From: Rachicladosporium sp. CCFEE 5018
Lineage: Eukaryota > Ascomycota > Dothideomycetes > Cladosporiales > Cladosporiaceae
Assembly: GCA_002077045.2 (NCBI GenBank)
Contig: KZ111202.1
Location: forward strand, 1 to 64,000
DNA: 64,000 nucleotides
Direction of reading: 5' to 3'
The notes beneath the pieces were generated by a model. That model ran no database searches and had not been told where the DNA came from. It saw only the letters and a program-made list of their open reading frames with translations. Of the stretch, positions 32,099 to 44,001 are shown one piece after another. Position 1 is the first letter of the stretch. Each line of letters opens with the position of its first letter. The position numbers and the translations under genes were made by a program.

Positions 32099-34102
32099 GA
32101 GTTGTACGGGGTGGGCATTTGCGGTCAAGTCTGAGCTTGGGAGCTAGGCTCTCGGCTTAGGTGTGGTACCTGGAGCGCTCGTTGGGCCCAGATAGGAGAC
32201 TCGACGCGTTCTTGAGGCGGTGGGAGAAGGTCTAGACAAGTGTGCGGTCCTGGAGAGCGAACACGGGTCGCAGCAAGCAAAGAATGAAGGCATCATGTGA
32301 TGCTGGTAGATCGGAATTCCGTCCTTCGATGTAAGAATAACTTCTAATCAGCCCCAAGATATTTGCGAGGCGTACACCGATATCGCCGAGTGTCATCATT
32401 GAATATGGAGTGTACTAAACGGATCGCATGTAGTTGTCCGAACGGTACATCGCCACAGAATTACTAAAGCCGCGTCGTGTTCGCCGAAGGCGCAGCAAGA
32501 TCCGCATGACCCGGTCTCACGCACCTCTCGGGCTCGCGACAGTTGTTCTCATGCTCCGGATGGTCTTGGAATATTCTTCTGATCCGTCCATCAGCGTGCA
32601 TGATGATGTAGCTTGCCACTGATGGGGCCGAGCGTTGCCGGACAGCGAGGTGCAGTGAGTGCACAGCGTATGCTGTAAGCTGGTCTGGCCAGGTCACAGA
32701 GTGGAGGATGTCTCAAGCTCTGAAGAGTTGAGCGAACAAGATGAAGAAAGCCGCGGATGAACAGCCTTTATATGATCCATGGAACACATGAAGTCTCACG
32801 AGCGCCCCCAACCTCAGGCCGTAATGAGGTATACGGTTCAGGAATGACAAGGCTGCCAGGCCGGGGATCCGGCTGAGGTAGCGGCATCTATCCGAAATGA
32901 GAAGTATCCCGGAGAGGTATGTGCATGTTACACAACGCCATCGCGGCCACAGCGCTTGCCACGCGCAGATTGAAGACGAGAACTTCGCAAATGGGGTGAA
33001 TATTCGCCTCTTATGATCAGCTGGTCGTGAGAGTTCGGAGTGCGCGTGGTCGCTCATTGGCCATCTCCGACTTCACGGTAAGTTGGCGGGCGCATGGTCT
33101 TTAAAAAGCTTAATTCGACCCATCATCGTGGTGGTGTGATGAGCCGGCCGTGTCGTCCGTGAACTGATCTCTGCGCCTGTGCCGAGTGAATCAATATTCC
33201 ATGCGACGCCCGTCACGCGCAGTGATGCGACCAGTCTGGGCGGTGACGGTGCGACCAAGCGCAGAATCCCTAGTGAAGATCAATCTCAAGCTTCCTTGCA
33301 GCTCTGTTTATTACCCCTGAAGAAGCCTGTAAGGGAACCACGTCCAATGTACATGCGCTTCGCACATACCACAGAGCCTCATTATTCTCCTGTCATCTTG
33401 GTCGCATCTTCGTTTTCTTGCTGATAACGCGTATTGACATCTGCAGCTCAGCCTCGCCTCCCGGAGTTGGCCAATTCGAGGGACGGATGCGCTTTCCTTC
33501 TTTCTAAGGTCCGCCACTTGTCGCCTTCTAATTTCATAACCGTCGCTTCTTGCTTCAATCGTTAGCGCGTTCATTGGTGCAAGGTTTCCTTTGTTTGGGG
33601 CGAACATCGACGGGTACCGTTTGCAAAAAGTGTTCATAGCCGGTCACGGACAACAGGCGCAATTCTCTGCGTGACTTCACTTCGACCACAGCCTTAATTT
33701 TTGAGGTAGTACTGCTTACAGGTGAGTCTTGACATCCAGATTTGTAAGATCACAACACGGTCTTGAGGGTGCATGGGACTTGAAAGACCGTGGGGGAAGA
33801 AGCTGCAGGCTGCCATCTTGGAAGGCACTTGCGCTGTGCTTGTGGACTTTGTGTCTCACAACGATGCTCCAGCTGATCACGATTGTAGCACTCCTGACTT
33901 AGAATTCCCTCTGGGTGGCCCTTTGCTAGCGATTCTGTCTCGAGCGCGCGTTCCTGCGAAAAGTACTTTCATCGCCTCTTACATTCGGACGCGCGAAAAG
34001 CAATAGACTAAGCGGTAATCGGCGGCAGAGGAAATAGAAGGAGTTGCTCGTGCAGATTCCGGAGAGCTGCGAACAAGGATCCAGCGGATCACCCGAAGAG
34101 CT
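32099..34102. other. 2-kb intergenic, no gene seen
   Basis: Short frames only. A 77-codon plus frame at 33773-34006 lacks motifs and probably lies in the SOK1 5' leader. No RNA gene or repeat recognised. Confidence 0.4.
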
Positions 34103-36172
34103 ATGGCCGGAGAAGGCAGAGGAGAAGGCGATAATATTGTGCCTTCCTCATCACCTGTTATGGGGCGCCGGCGGTCTAGCATAGAGCCACGGAATGGCGC
34201 GGGAACAGCAAACACCACTGGTAATCGTGGCGGCCACGTCAGGAGGACATCTAAACCGCAAACAAACGACGTGCTTGAACGTGAGACCGCAAACCCACAA
34301 CCGATGGAGCGATCGACATCCACATTATCCACAGCATCTACTGCATCGACCGAGGACAGCGATCTCAGAGAGCGCATCGAGAAAGGAGGCGGCGGTATGG
34401 AGGCTTATGTAGCGTTCAAGGGCGCGAGCAAGACTCCTCCGATCACGCCCGATTCGCTATCAGAGCTGGACATGCCACGGATAATCAAAAATCCCAAGCT
34501 GAGGCACGACGTGAACTTTGACCGAGAGCTGCACTTCCGGCCGAACCTGGATGGATCGAAGGGCAAGGAGAAGATCAAAGCCGCAGACCAATACTGGAAG
34601 GCACTGGAGCCAGAAATCTATCTAATCAACAAAGCACGGCGAGAACTCTATGGAACGGATGACCAGCAGAAACTCGAGTTCTGGAAGGGGATCATGAAGA
34701 AGAGCAGAAAGCGCTTACGCAAGGTCTTCGAAGTCGTGCGAGATATCCTGAAAACGCTCGTGCCAGACGCAGACCAGTCAAAGATCGAAGAGCGGCTAGA
34801 CGTGGACCTTCTCTTCCAGCAAATCGACAACGGGATGTGTGATCTGGTGGACCTGGCAAACTGGCTCGCAACGGTGATCAAGAAGCATTGCGCTCCCATG
34901 CGCGACAACTCAGTCGATGAGATGCAAAAGTCAATCACAGAAGGCGCCCTCAAAGACGAGCAGACAATCCTAGTCAACGGCCTCCGCCTGCTCCTCCTCT
35001 TACTAGAAAATATGAAGCTCGACGTAGCAAACCACCAAATCCGCGCCATGCGCCCTCTCCTCATCGCAGACACGATCACCTTCCAGCAGCGCTACAACGC
35101 CCACCGCATCTCAATCGGCAAGCTCGATAAAGAAGAATCGCGCGCTTGGCTGGAGCGCGAGCACCGCAGATATCGTCGGGAGGTTCTCAGCGCTACGCCT
35201 CTGAACAGCTTAACGCACGCTCTCCTATGGGACTTGATCTTCGCGGACAGCACGACAACGCTTAAGCCGACTTTTTATCTTGATATCGATCGCTTGCGAA
35301 CGCTGAGGCAGGAGCTGCATTCGAGTATCTGTCTCCGCATCGTGCTGGACTTGTTCCACGAGTTATGCGATAGGGTTAAGCCGAGTAAGGAGGCTGATGC
35401 TACGCTCACGAACCGCGTGGATGATATTGTGGGCGTGCAGGGGCTGTGGCTTGATTCTTACCAGAATATCGCGGTTGAGTTGGTGCGCAGTATTCAGCAG
35501 GTTGAAGCTGAGGATCCGAGCGGAGTTCCGGAGCACGAACGCATTGAGACTGCGGAGCGCAGACTACTCGAAGACCTGCCCACGAGTTCGGAGGCTTTCA
35601 ACCAGCTCGGCCACGAGACCATGGAACAGCTCCTCCCTCGCGCTATAGCGAGTATTGACTTGCATTACTCGCTCTCCGCAGCGGACTTGCAAGAAGCTCT
35701 CGTCCCTCCCCTTCCCCTCCCAACCCCTTCCACAACAGGGCTAGGCTACGGCGCAATACTAACGCCTGTCCCCCCTCCTCAAACGCCCGTGGATCCGGAT
35801 CTAGACTTGATCAAGAGGTTCACGCACATCGTTGTCCTGCACTGGCAAGTCTGGTCCGAGCTCGTGTACCTCGCACCGCAGGACGAGGAGCACGAGGATG
35901 ACGTTGAGCCCGGGAGGCGGCGTGCTCGCGGCAGGAAGGCTGAGAGTGAAGTTGGAGACGGTGAGGGGAGCGAGAGGAGCAGCAGCCCGAGTCCGGCGGG
36001 GTTTGTGGAATGTGGGCATCATCTGATTCCCAGCTCCGGCACTGCTGGTGCGAGGAGTGATGGTGCTGGGTGGGTGGGCTCGTCTGACGCGCTGGACGAG
36101 CTGTTGAGTCATGATGGGGAGATGGAAGGGCCGGATTCACCGGAGGTGAGCAAAGATGCGAGTGGGATGTGA
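34103..36172 (+). CDS. SOK1: SOK1/Tcp11-family protein
   Basis: A single 689-codon exon. After a Ser-rich N-terminus (about 1-100) it carries the long alpha-helical Tcp11 domain. Recognisable pieces are QYWKALEPEIYLINKARREL, DLANWLATVIKKHCAPMRD, HALLWDLIFAD and a C-terminal HIVVLHWQVWSELVYL block, interrupted by Pro-rich linkers. The tail is acidic and Ser-rich. Yeast SOK1 was found as a high-copy suppressor of loss of cAMP-dependent protein kinase, and mammalian TCP11 influences cAMP signalling in sperm; the molecular activity is not known. There is no signal peptide or membrane segment, so it is probably cytosolic or nuclear. It is on the opposite strand to the bZIP gene that follows, tail to tail. 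Confidence 0.88.
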   Translation: MAGEGRGEGDNIVPSSSPVMGRRRSSIEPRNGAGTANTTGNRGGHVRRTSKPQTNDVLERETANPQPMERSTSTLSTASTASTEDSDLRERIEKGGGGMEAYVAFKGASKTPPITPDSLSELDMPRIIKNPKLRHDVNFDRELHFRPNLDGSKGKEKIKAADQYWKALEPEIYLINKARRELYGTDDQQKLEFWKGIMKKSRKRLRKVFEVVRDILKTLVPDADQSKIEERLDVDLLFQQIDNGMCDLVDLANWLATVIKKHCAPMRDNSVDEMQKSITEGALKDEQTILVNGLRLLLLLLENMKLDVANHQIRAMRPLLIADTITFQQRYNAHRISIGKLDKEESRAWLEREHRRYRREVLSATPLNSLTHALLWDLIFADSTTTLKPTFYLDIDRLRTLRQELHSSICLRIVLDLFHELCDRVKPSKEADATLTNRVDDIVGVQGLWLDSYQNIAVELVRSIQQVEAEDPSGVPEHERIETAERRLLEDLPTSSEAFNQLGHETMEQLLPRAIASIDLHYSLSAADLQEALVPPLPLPTPSTTGLGYGAILTPVPPPQTPVDPDLDLIKRFTHIVVLHWQVWSELVYLAPQDEEHEDDVEPGRRRARGRKAESEVGDGEGSERSSSPSPAGFVECGHHLIPSSGTAGARSDGAGWVGSSDALDELLSHDGEMEGPDSPEVSKDASGM

Positions 36173-36997
36173 GACGGGCTGCGACATGCTACGTTTTGTT
36201 GGTGAAATCCTCTGCTTCACTTCGATCACGACACCGAGAGGGCCGCGATGGCGACCTACCAACAACCTCTCTCCTCCGTCGGATATCTGGACCGGTAACA
36301 TCACCTTCAATGGGTTTTTAGTGTTTTGCACATGGCGTTTGGGGCCATACGAAGCACCTCGACACTTTTGCCACTGGGGCTGAGCTCTTTGGGTGCTATG
36401 CATTTGGGCGGTGCGCTTCTGGGCAGCAGGATCTTTCTTCGATATACCCATTTGCAGTATTGACGAGCGATTGGAGCTGGAAGGTGCGAGCAGGAAAACT
36501 GTGTATATACAACAATGGTGGCCTCACGGTAAAATCAGTTGCCTTTGGACGGCGGCTTTGAGGCGTTTGTGAAGCTGTTCTGGAAGGCGAACCTATATTG
36601 GTAATGCAAGTAATCAAGTAGTCCAAGTGTACAAGTCAACCCAACAGTACGGTACCCGTAGCACGGAATTTGACACTGGTGTTTCTTTTGCTTGTCAGCC
36701 TGCCAGCTCGAGCGCGTGGTCAAGATGCCTCAAATACATCAAGGAGCCTGGCTTAGTCCTCACGAGCGTACGCGCGCCGTTCTTGATTTCTGGCAGGTGC
36801 AGCCCATCCTCCACTGTCGAAGACGACGCTGTCGAGCCGGGTAGATATCACGCTTTAGCAGGTGAAGTAGATTCGTCACATTGATCTAGCTGATATCATC
36901 AAAGTCTACCGTAGCAGCCAAGGCCGAGTCCGAAAGCAAATCACAAGCCGCAACCCCAGCAGCCTCCTCAAACCTCTCCGCGGTACAGAGATACGCT
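36173..36997. other. Intergenic between convergent genes
   Basis: This holds the 3' ends of SOK1 and of the bZIP gene. No coding frame or RNA gene recognised. Confidence 0.45.
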
Positions 36998-37852
36998 CTA
37001 CTCCTCCATCTCCGCCTCAGCATCCTCCTCAGTACCCACGCCATCATCCCTCGTCTCCAGACTCCGCTCGCGCTCAGCAACCTTCCTCACACGTTCCGCC
37101 TCCTCCCTCTGCACCCTGAACATCCGGAACTGCTCCTCCATACCCTTCTTGTCAGACTTCTCCGTAATCAGGCCTTTTAACCATTTATTCTCCATCTCCA
37201 GCTGCTGCACTTTGCCTTCAAGCGAACTGACCTTTTCGGTCATCTCCTTGGTCTGCTTCTCGAGGGCTTGCTCCCGTTGCTTCTTCTTCACGCGGAAGCG
37301 GGCGGATGCAGCGGTGTTGCGTCGGCGCTTGTCCTCTTCGGCGACGTTGCGGGACTGTTCTTCTAGGTCTGCGATCAAGGCTGTGGAGGCTTTGCGTTTG
37401 GAGGCTGGGTGCGAGGCGTGGAAGGCTGCGAGTGTGGTCGGCGTGGAAGGGGAGAGAGCTGAGGGGGAATTGACCATGGATGGAGGATAGGTCTGAAACT
37501 CGGAGAACTGGTAGCTGGGTGCTGTGACCATCTTGTCAGTACAAGTTCGTGACGATCCTGTAGCAGTGCAATTTCGTAACATACCAGCAACAGCCGCCCC
37601 ATTACCCGCAGCAGATGGCAGCGAAGGCGCAGACGCCGCAGCGCTGAAATCCCCTCCCGTCAAACCATTACCGAAAGTCGAAGCATCGAAGTCGAAGAAC
37701 TCGGTATTGGTCAAGAAGTCCAGACCATCGTTCCCTAGATCGAAGTCGGCCTGCTGGGCAGCCATCTCCTGCTGCGAAGGGATGGTGTTCAGGTTCGCAA
37801 GATACTGCGACACATTCGGCGCACGGCGCGCGCCGGCGAAATTCGACGACAT
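36998..37852 (-). CDS. cys-3: bZIP transcription factor, CYS-3/MetR-like sulfur regulator
   Basis: Two exons: 37852-37585 and 37521-36998, giving 263 residues. The basic region reads EEDKRRRNTAASARFRVKKK and passes straight into a leucine zipper of four to five heptads (VSSLEGKVQQLEMENKWLKGL). This pattern, with REQALEKQ between, is that of CYS-3/MetR-type regulators that turn on sulfate permeases and assimilation enzymes when sulfur is low. A Ser/Thr/Pro-rich segment lies ahead of the basic region, and the tail is Glu/Arg-rich. The intron (GTATGT donor, TACTGAC branch, CACAG acceptor) is 63 bases and free of stops, so unspliced mRNA would encode 21 extra residues in frame. The start MSSNFAGARRAPNVSQYLANLN is typical of the family. 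Confidence 0.88.
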   Translation of the reverse strand: MSSNFAGARRAPNVSQYLANLNTIPSQQEMAAQQADFDLGNDGLDFLTNTEFFDFDASTFGNGLTGGDFSAAASAPSLPSAAGNGAAVAGMLRNCTATGSSRTCTDKMVTAPSYQFSEFQTYPPSMVNSPSALSPSTPTTLAAFHASHPASKRKASTALIADLEEQSRNVAEEDKRRRNTAASARFRVKKKQREQALEKQTKEMTEKVSSLEGKVQQLEMENKWLKGLITEKSDKKGMEEQFRMFRVQREEAERVRKVAERERSLETRDDGVGTEEDAEAEMEE

Positions 37853-40322
37853 GCTGCTGTGAGGCCACGAAGACTGGGCGCAATGCCGCTATGCGGTAAT
37901 GATGCCGTTGTCGAATTCTGGAAGGTCGAGTCCGATGAGAGATGACGCTTTGAAAGCCAGGGTCGGACGCCTTTGTTTGTCGGTCGGCCGTACGGCGAGG
38001 TGGCGGCTTCACAATGAAATGTCCAACAAAGGCCTGCCTATGCCTTCACAGTCCTCCTCGTCGCATTCAATACGTGCACTGTTGTCAGTCAATGGGTGTT
38101 GTGTGAAGGGGAGACAGAAGGCTTTGCAGCGCACAGATGACAAAGCCGTGCGTGCGATCGTTGAAAGTGTGGTGGAGTAAGAGATGAGTGGGGGTGTGCA
38201 CCGGCCTCGGCGGCTTTTGTGCGGCAAGTTGAGTGATCATTGGCCGCGCCTTCCCTTATTCTATAGCCGAGGAGCAGGACGGAAGAATGGAATTGCAGCA
38301 AACGGGTGGGGGCTTGACATGTGTGAATTAGTTATATGCATGCGAGTGCGTGATACTACTGAGGCACCAACTGTGCTGTCAGGCCAACTTTTGGTTGTGC
38401 TTCAGTGGCACCGAGCGATGCTTGATTTTACAAGCTGGCTATACATGTGGATGCAGCATCTTCGTGCAGCATGGACTCGAGAACATCTGATCAAGCATAG
38501 GCAAGCCGCGCCATTACTTGTGCTGAAAAGTCTCTGCTCATGTCTCGGTCCGTTGGTGGACGCTGGTCGAAATGCAGGTAGCACGCAATACCTGCTATAC
38601 CCACCTTCACGCCATGGTCACGCGCCCCAGCCCAGCAGCGTTGTGATCATCATTAGCTGTGGCATTGCGATGTCATGCGACAGCCCGCGGGATCTTCAAC
38701 CTGGATGCGCGCGACGGCATTCTTGTGTTCAAGATCAATTCTTTGAGATCAACTCCCATCATGGCTATACTATTACAGACTGCCTCCGAGCGCAGAAGTG
38801 GTGGTAGCAAAGCTTCGCTACCTCCAGTGTGCGCCATGCAGTCTGCGACAGGCGTCGTCTTCATGGCAACTTGTCGGTCGATGCTTTCTGGGCGTAGGCT
38901 GAGATCTTGTTCGAAGGCAACCCGCAAGCGCTTGCGAGGTCGCAGACCCTCTCACAGGACTAGCACTTTGAACGCTCCGCATTTGGAGTTAGTATCCAGT
39001 ATACGAGCACCGCGTCAGCAGCATATTGGGGAGCGAGCGAAGCCGGGCGATCGCTGTCCACATGCAACTCGTAAGGCAAATGCCCATGATGACTTGATAT
39101 TCGTTCTTGTGGATGTTCACCCGCCGGCTTCGCAATTTGATTCTCTACGCCATGAGCCGCAGCAGCACGATAGTCACCATGGTGCGCCGCGTGTCAACAT
39201 CTGCTCGTGAGCCATGCTTGGCCCAGCTCCGGTGCTGCTCGAAAATCTCCAGCAGGACCTTGACGATATCAGACATTCGGTGGCAACAGCAGCAGCATTC
39301 GAGGCGTGGCAGCAGCCGAACATTGTTGGTGGCGTGTTGAAGTCCGAGGCGGAGAGAAGTCTAGTGCTGCAACTAGATTCTCGCTGGCCAGGCATGACCA
39401 TCACAATAAGCTAGACCGCTCATCCGTTGCTGCGTGTCTTCGCAATTTGTCTCTGTCGCTGAGCGTTCGTCCGAGCAGCGTTGATCGAGGAGCGAGTATA
39501 GAAAAAGAGAATGCAGGCCATCGTGAAAGCCGCTGCCGGGGCTGCAAGCGTCCGAGAATTGATACGGCGAGGCAGTTTGCCCATCGAAGGCCGTGAGGTG
39601 GAAGCAGCGGCACCCATGATAAGGCGAGCGTTTCCAATGTACAACGTGGTTCGAAGATCGGTGCCTAAGGGGTCTGGTGGTACGATCGACCTTTGTGGAA
39701 GCTTCCTAGTTAGTTGAGCGCTTCAAGCACGGTTATAACAGCATTGTAGCCCGGCTCAATGCAGTGCGCACGCTGTAAGTCAGTCAGTCCTCTCTAGACA
39801 CTCGCTCTGCTCTTGTATCCTGCCACTCTGTCTTACACACCCAGATGCATATCGATTCCACACTGCTGCACTACAGGCTACATGCACCCCAGAAGACCCT
39901 TTCGCTAGTCCTCGGCCAAGTGCAGTCTTGGTTGCGGCGCTCCCGTTCCGTGCCGCAGATAGCGCGCATCGAACGGCTCTGGGCAACGGCGAGGGAGGAG
40001 GCAGAACTTGAGGACGCCCTCCTTCCACTCAGCCACGCCAAACGCGAGAGAAAAGGCGTATGCGCACGTGTCTATCTTACACTCTCACACAGCTGCCTGC
40101 ATGGGACATACTGCTCTCCCCTGCTCGCTATTGTTCTGAATCGGCTTCACTGCACTGGACTGTGAGGGAAGGGGCTTGACTGACTCCTTGCTCACCGCGA
40201 CACCGCCGATCTTCGACTCCCGCACTCTGGGCTCCGCTACACTTCCGCCGTGTGTTGCATAGCCTCACCTCCCACTGCACTACCATTATATCCTCCCCAC
40301 CTCATCTGGACCGGACGACAGC
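37853..40322. other. 2.5-kb intergenic, divergent promoters
   Basis: This region lies between the divergent bZIP and casein-kinase genes. Frames such as 38184-38807 and 39511-39717 have no recognisable motif or splice support. No ATG precedes the bZIP start in the first 170 bases of its leader, so no upstream open frame is evident there. CT-rich stretches near 40200-40310 look like the kinase promoter. Confidence 0.4.
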
Positions 40323-41867
40323 ATGGCCTCCAGCAGTAGTAACGTCGTGGGCGTGCATTACCGCGTCGGCAAAAAGATCGGCGAGGGCAGCTTCGGCGTT
40401 ATTTTCGAAGGAACCAACCTCCTGAACAACACCCAGGTCGCTATCAAGTTCGAGCCAAGGAAGAGCGACGCGCCGCAGTTGAGGGATGAGTACAGGACGT
40501 ATAAGATCTTGGTTGGGTGTCGTGAGTCTGCCCCCTTCATAGGTGTGACATGTGTACGAACGTGTGGGTGGTGACGATGGAGGCGGTGGCAGCAGTAGTG
40601 CCGTGGACGTGACGATGTTGCTCAAAAGGCAGGCGGTACCGATGTCTACAGCAACATGAGCTGACCCAAAACTTATTCAACAGCCGGCATACCCAATGTC
40701 TATTACTTCGGCCAAGAAGGCCTACACAACATTCTTGTCATTGATCTACTAGGACCATCACTCGAAGACCTGTTCGATCACTGCAACAGGCGATTCAGCA
40801 CCAAGACCGTTGTCATGGTCGCCAAGCAAATGCTCTCGCGTGTGCAGACGATCCACGAGAAGAACCTCATCTACCGCGACATCAAGCCAGATAACTTCCT
40901 GATCGGCCGGCCCAACAGCAAAAGTCAAAACGTTATCCACGTGGTCGACTTCGGCATGGCGAAGCAGTACCGGGATCCCAAGACCAAGCAGCACATTCCC
41001 TACAGGGAGCGAAAGTCACTCTCTGGTACTGCAAGGTACATGAGTATCAACACACATCTCGGGCGCGAGCAATCGAGGCGGGATGATCTCGAGGCGCTCG
41101 GTCATGTATTCATGTACTTCCTCCGTGGAGGACTGCCATGGCAAGGCCTTAAGGCGGCGACGAATAAGCAGAAGTACGAGAAGATCGGCGAGAAGAAGCA
41201 GACAACACCCATCAAGGACTTGTGCGAGACCTTCCCAGAAGAGTTCAACAAGTACCTCTCCTACGTCCGCAACCTCGGCTTCGAGGACACACCCGACTAC
41301 GATTATCTCCGCGACCTCTTCACTCAAGCATTGAAGACCACCGGCGAGGTCGAAGATGGCGAGTACGACTGGATGAAGCTCAACAACGGCAAAGGCTGGG
41401 ACGTCCCGCGCTCGAACCGCGACGAGCGAGCCCACGCTTCAGCCGTAGACATCGGTCGACAAACCCGCGGAGAAGGCCACCGAAACTCAAAGGTAGCCAT
41501 CCCTGAAGGACGGCTACAAGATCCTCTCCCTAAGCCAGGCGCTTCCCGCGCCCCGCCACAAACCGCCGCTGCCCGAGCCATCCAAGGCGGTCGCCGACAA
41601 CACAACTCCACCGACCTAAATGGGAAGAGGGGATCTCAGCTCGAGCCGCCAGAGCAAGGCAGCACCACCGCGCAGTTTGCGACCAGTACTCCCAATCTCG
41701 CCAGTGGCGGAGGTGCCAACAATGGAAGGATAAGCAGTCAAGGCGCGCCGCCTCGAAGCAGTCAGCCCATGGCTGCGCAACGTCAACAAGCTGTACAGCC
41801 GCCTGCTGAGCAGCAGGGCGGAGGCGGGTTCATGGCCAAGATCGGCAAGTTGCTGTGTTGCGGGTAG
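40323..41867 (+). CDS. YCK2: Membrane-anchored casein kinase I, YCK1/YCK2 type
   Basis: Two exons: 40323-40521 and 40684-41867 (162-base intron), giving 460 residues. The kinase domain starts near residue 12: Gly loop IGEGSFG, VAIKFE with the catalytic Lys, YRDIKPDNFLIG catalytic loop, VDFGMAK, and the CK1-specific YRERKSLSGTARYMSINTHLG. After it comes a Gln/Pro-rich tail that ends in KIGKLLCCG. The terminal Cys-Cys is the palmitoylation site that holds yeast Yck1/Yck2 at the plasma membrane, which sets this apart from the nuclear Hrr25 type. Such kinases control endocytosis, sugar sensing and cell polarity. The exon junction restores LVGCPGIPNVYYFGQEG. Confidence 0.95.
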
Positions 41868-42618
41868 TGCTAGCGGCGCAGGGATGACGGAACGGCGGAC
41901 AAGAGATGTCGCAATACCGATCTGGTGCTAGAGTGCTGTCGCTTCCGCAGTCCTGTCTTGACCGATACGGGACAAGACTCGGCCAACTATGTGCGACCGT
42001 CTCCAATGTTTCGGCCGCCTCCACCACCTTGGAATGGCAATGGGCTGGCGCCTTGTTGTCATCCGAAGGAGCGGGCACTTGTTCCACGTCAAGCATCGGC
42101 CTCTGGGAATACCGGACGGCTAGACAAGGGGCCAGCTGTGTCTTCGATCCCTTTGGCACATCTCCCTCCGAAAATGACTGCGACCGATACTTTACGGACG
42201 AGTCCTGCGGCACATTCACCACTAATCATTCTCGGGCTGTACAGCGACGGCGTTTCTGGGCGTAGCTTTCTTTTCTGGACGTTCGCGATATGTAGCGAAG
42301 CGAGCGATGTATGCGAGGCGTTATTTCGGTGTATCGGGGGTTGTACCGTAGAGTGCACGAAAGAAGGGATCATGGAAAGGATAGGCAGTAATTGTAGAAG
42401 TGAAATGCAGAGCGTCAAAATCCGATGAAATCGCTTCATGACAATCTTGCATGTCTGGTTGTGCTGTGTTGAGTGAGAACCATGGTGGATCGACGTCACT
42501 CCAAGAATTTCTGGAGCTAGCACGAGAGGCACTTTCACATGCCACCAATGCTTCCATTCGTGCATGATCTTGCTTTTACCTATTCAGCCCAACGTTTTCC
42601 CAGTCAAGAACCTTCGCC
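41868..42618. other. Intergenic, kinase 3' UTR and CIA1 promoter
   Basis: No convincing frame. The bases near 42590-42618 lead into a CT-rich coding start. Confidence 0.45.
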
Positions 42619-44001
42619 ATGCCCTCCATTCAACCCCTCTGTACCCTCACCCCTCCCTCCGCCTCCCGCCTCTGGTCTTCCCATCCCCACCCCACCCTCC
42701 CCCTCATCGCAACAGCATCTTCGGACAAAACCGTCCGACTCTACTCTCTCGTTTCCCTGAATCTCGAAACGACTATCACAGGCGGCCATAAGCGATCCAT
42801 AAGATCCTGTGCATGGAAACCCAGCTCAGGCGTGAAGAGTGGAGAGTCAGTACTCGCGACGGGCAGTTTCGATGCGAGTTGTGGGGTCTGGAGACGATGG
42901 GAGTCCAAGGCTGGGATCGGGAAAGGATTGAAGGGTATAGAGAAGGGAAAGGGGACGGAATGGGAGGGACTAGGTGCCGAGGGAGCGCCGGAAGAGGATG
43001 AGCGGGACTTCACGCGCGGTCTCGCCGGCGGCGCAGAGGAGGAGGATGAGGATGAAGACGAGTGGCGCTTCGCTGTCATACTAGATGGGCATGATTCCGA
43101 AATCAAGAGTCTAGCGTTCTCACCCACGGCGCCGTTACTGGCTACTTGTAGCCGGGATAAGAGCGTCTGGATCTGGGAGGAGCTGGAGGACGATAATTTC
43201 GAGACTGTGGCTGTGTTGCAGGAGCATGATGGGGACGTCAAATGTGTGGCGTGGAGTCCGGTGGAGGAGCTACTGGTTAGTGGGAGTTATGATAACGCTA
43301 TACGGGTGTGGCGGGAGGATGTGGATGATTGGGCTTGCTGTGGCTTGCTAGAAGGGCACGGGGGGACGGTGTGGTGGGTTGAGTTTGAGGGGGCTGAACG
43401 CTTCGGAAAGATCGGGAGTCGAGCCGCGGACAGTCTGAACGCAGACCAGCAGACCCTACTGGAGCAGCGCAAGAAAGCTGGTCCACGGATCATTAGCTGC
43501 TCCGATGACTTGACGATACGGATATGGAGGAGGGTGCCCAAGGAGGTCAAAGAGCAGCCTACAGGGCAGGGCAAGATGCCTAGTATTTGGAAGAACCGGG
43601 ATTTTGAAGAGGAGTGGGTGCAGGAGTGTGTGCTGCCGAAGGCGCATGAGAGGGCTGTGTATGCTGTAAGTTGGAGTCGGAAGACCGGGCGGGTGGTGAG
43701 TACGGGGAGTGATGGGAAGGTTGTGGTTTATGAGGAGAGGTGGAGGGACGGCGAAAGCGATGTTGTGATGAGTGATGCTCACGCGGCGCCTGAGAACGGT
43801 GAGGGGAAGCACGAGGCGACGGGATCGTTGACTGAGTGGGTGGCTCTCGCTGAGGTGGAGAACGCGCACGATGTTTTCGAGGTGAATCACGTGGTCTGGG
43901 CGCCACGGGCAGATAAGGGAAAGGCGAGTGAGGATGAGGAAGTGATAGTGACGACTGGTGACGATGGAGAAGTGAAGGTCTGGCTACTCAATGATGATTG
44001 A
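42619..44001 (+). CDS. CIA1: Cytosolic iron-sulfur assembly WD40 protein CIA1
   Basis: A single 460-codon exon encoding a seven-bladed WD40 propeller. Repeats are visible at LPLIATASSDKTVRLY, SVLATGSFDASCGVW, PLLATCSRDKSVWIWEE, LLVSGSYDNAIRVWRED, RIISCSDDLTIRIW, RVVSTGSDGKVVVYEE and VIVTTGDDGEVKVW. CIA1 (human CIAO1) is part of the cytosolic targeting complex with CIA2 and MMS19 that hands Fe-S clusters to apoproteins such as DNA polymerases and helicases. Two insertions stand out: a Lys/Glu-rich acidic linker (about 100-145) between early blades and a second loop in the sixth blade region. Such insertions lengthen it compared with yeast Cia1 (about 330 residues) and are probably surface loops. 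Confidence 0.92.
   Translation: MPSIQPLCTLTPPSASRLWSSHPHPTLPLIATASSDKTVRLYSLVSLNLETTITGGHKRSIRSCAWKPSSGVKSGESVLATGSFDASCGVWRRWESKAGIGKGLKGIEKGKGTEWEGLGAEGAPEEDERDFTRGLAGGAEEEDEDEDEWRFAVILDGHDSEIKSLAFSPTAPLLATCSRDKSVWIWEELEDDNFETVAVLQEHDGDVKCVAWSPVEELLVSGSYDNAIRVWREDVDDWACCGLLEGHGGTVWWVEFEGAERFGKIGSRAADSLNADQQTLLEQRKKAGPRIISCSDDLTIRIWRRVPKEVKEQPTGQGKMPSIWKNRDFEEEWVQECVLPKAHERAVYAVSWSRKTGRVVSTGSDGKVVVYEERWRDGESDVVMSDAHAAPENGEGKHEATGSLTEWVALAEVENAHDVFEVNHVVWAPRADKGKASEDEEVIVTTGDDGEVKVWLLNDD

Noticed and set aside
33773..34006. 77-codon plus frame before SOK1
   Set aside because: Likely 5' leader sequence; no motif.
38184..38807. 207-codon frame between the bZIP and kinase genes
   Set aside because: No motif, irregular composition, and no similarity I recognise.
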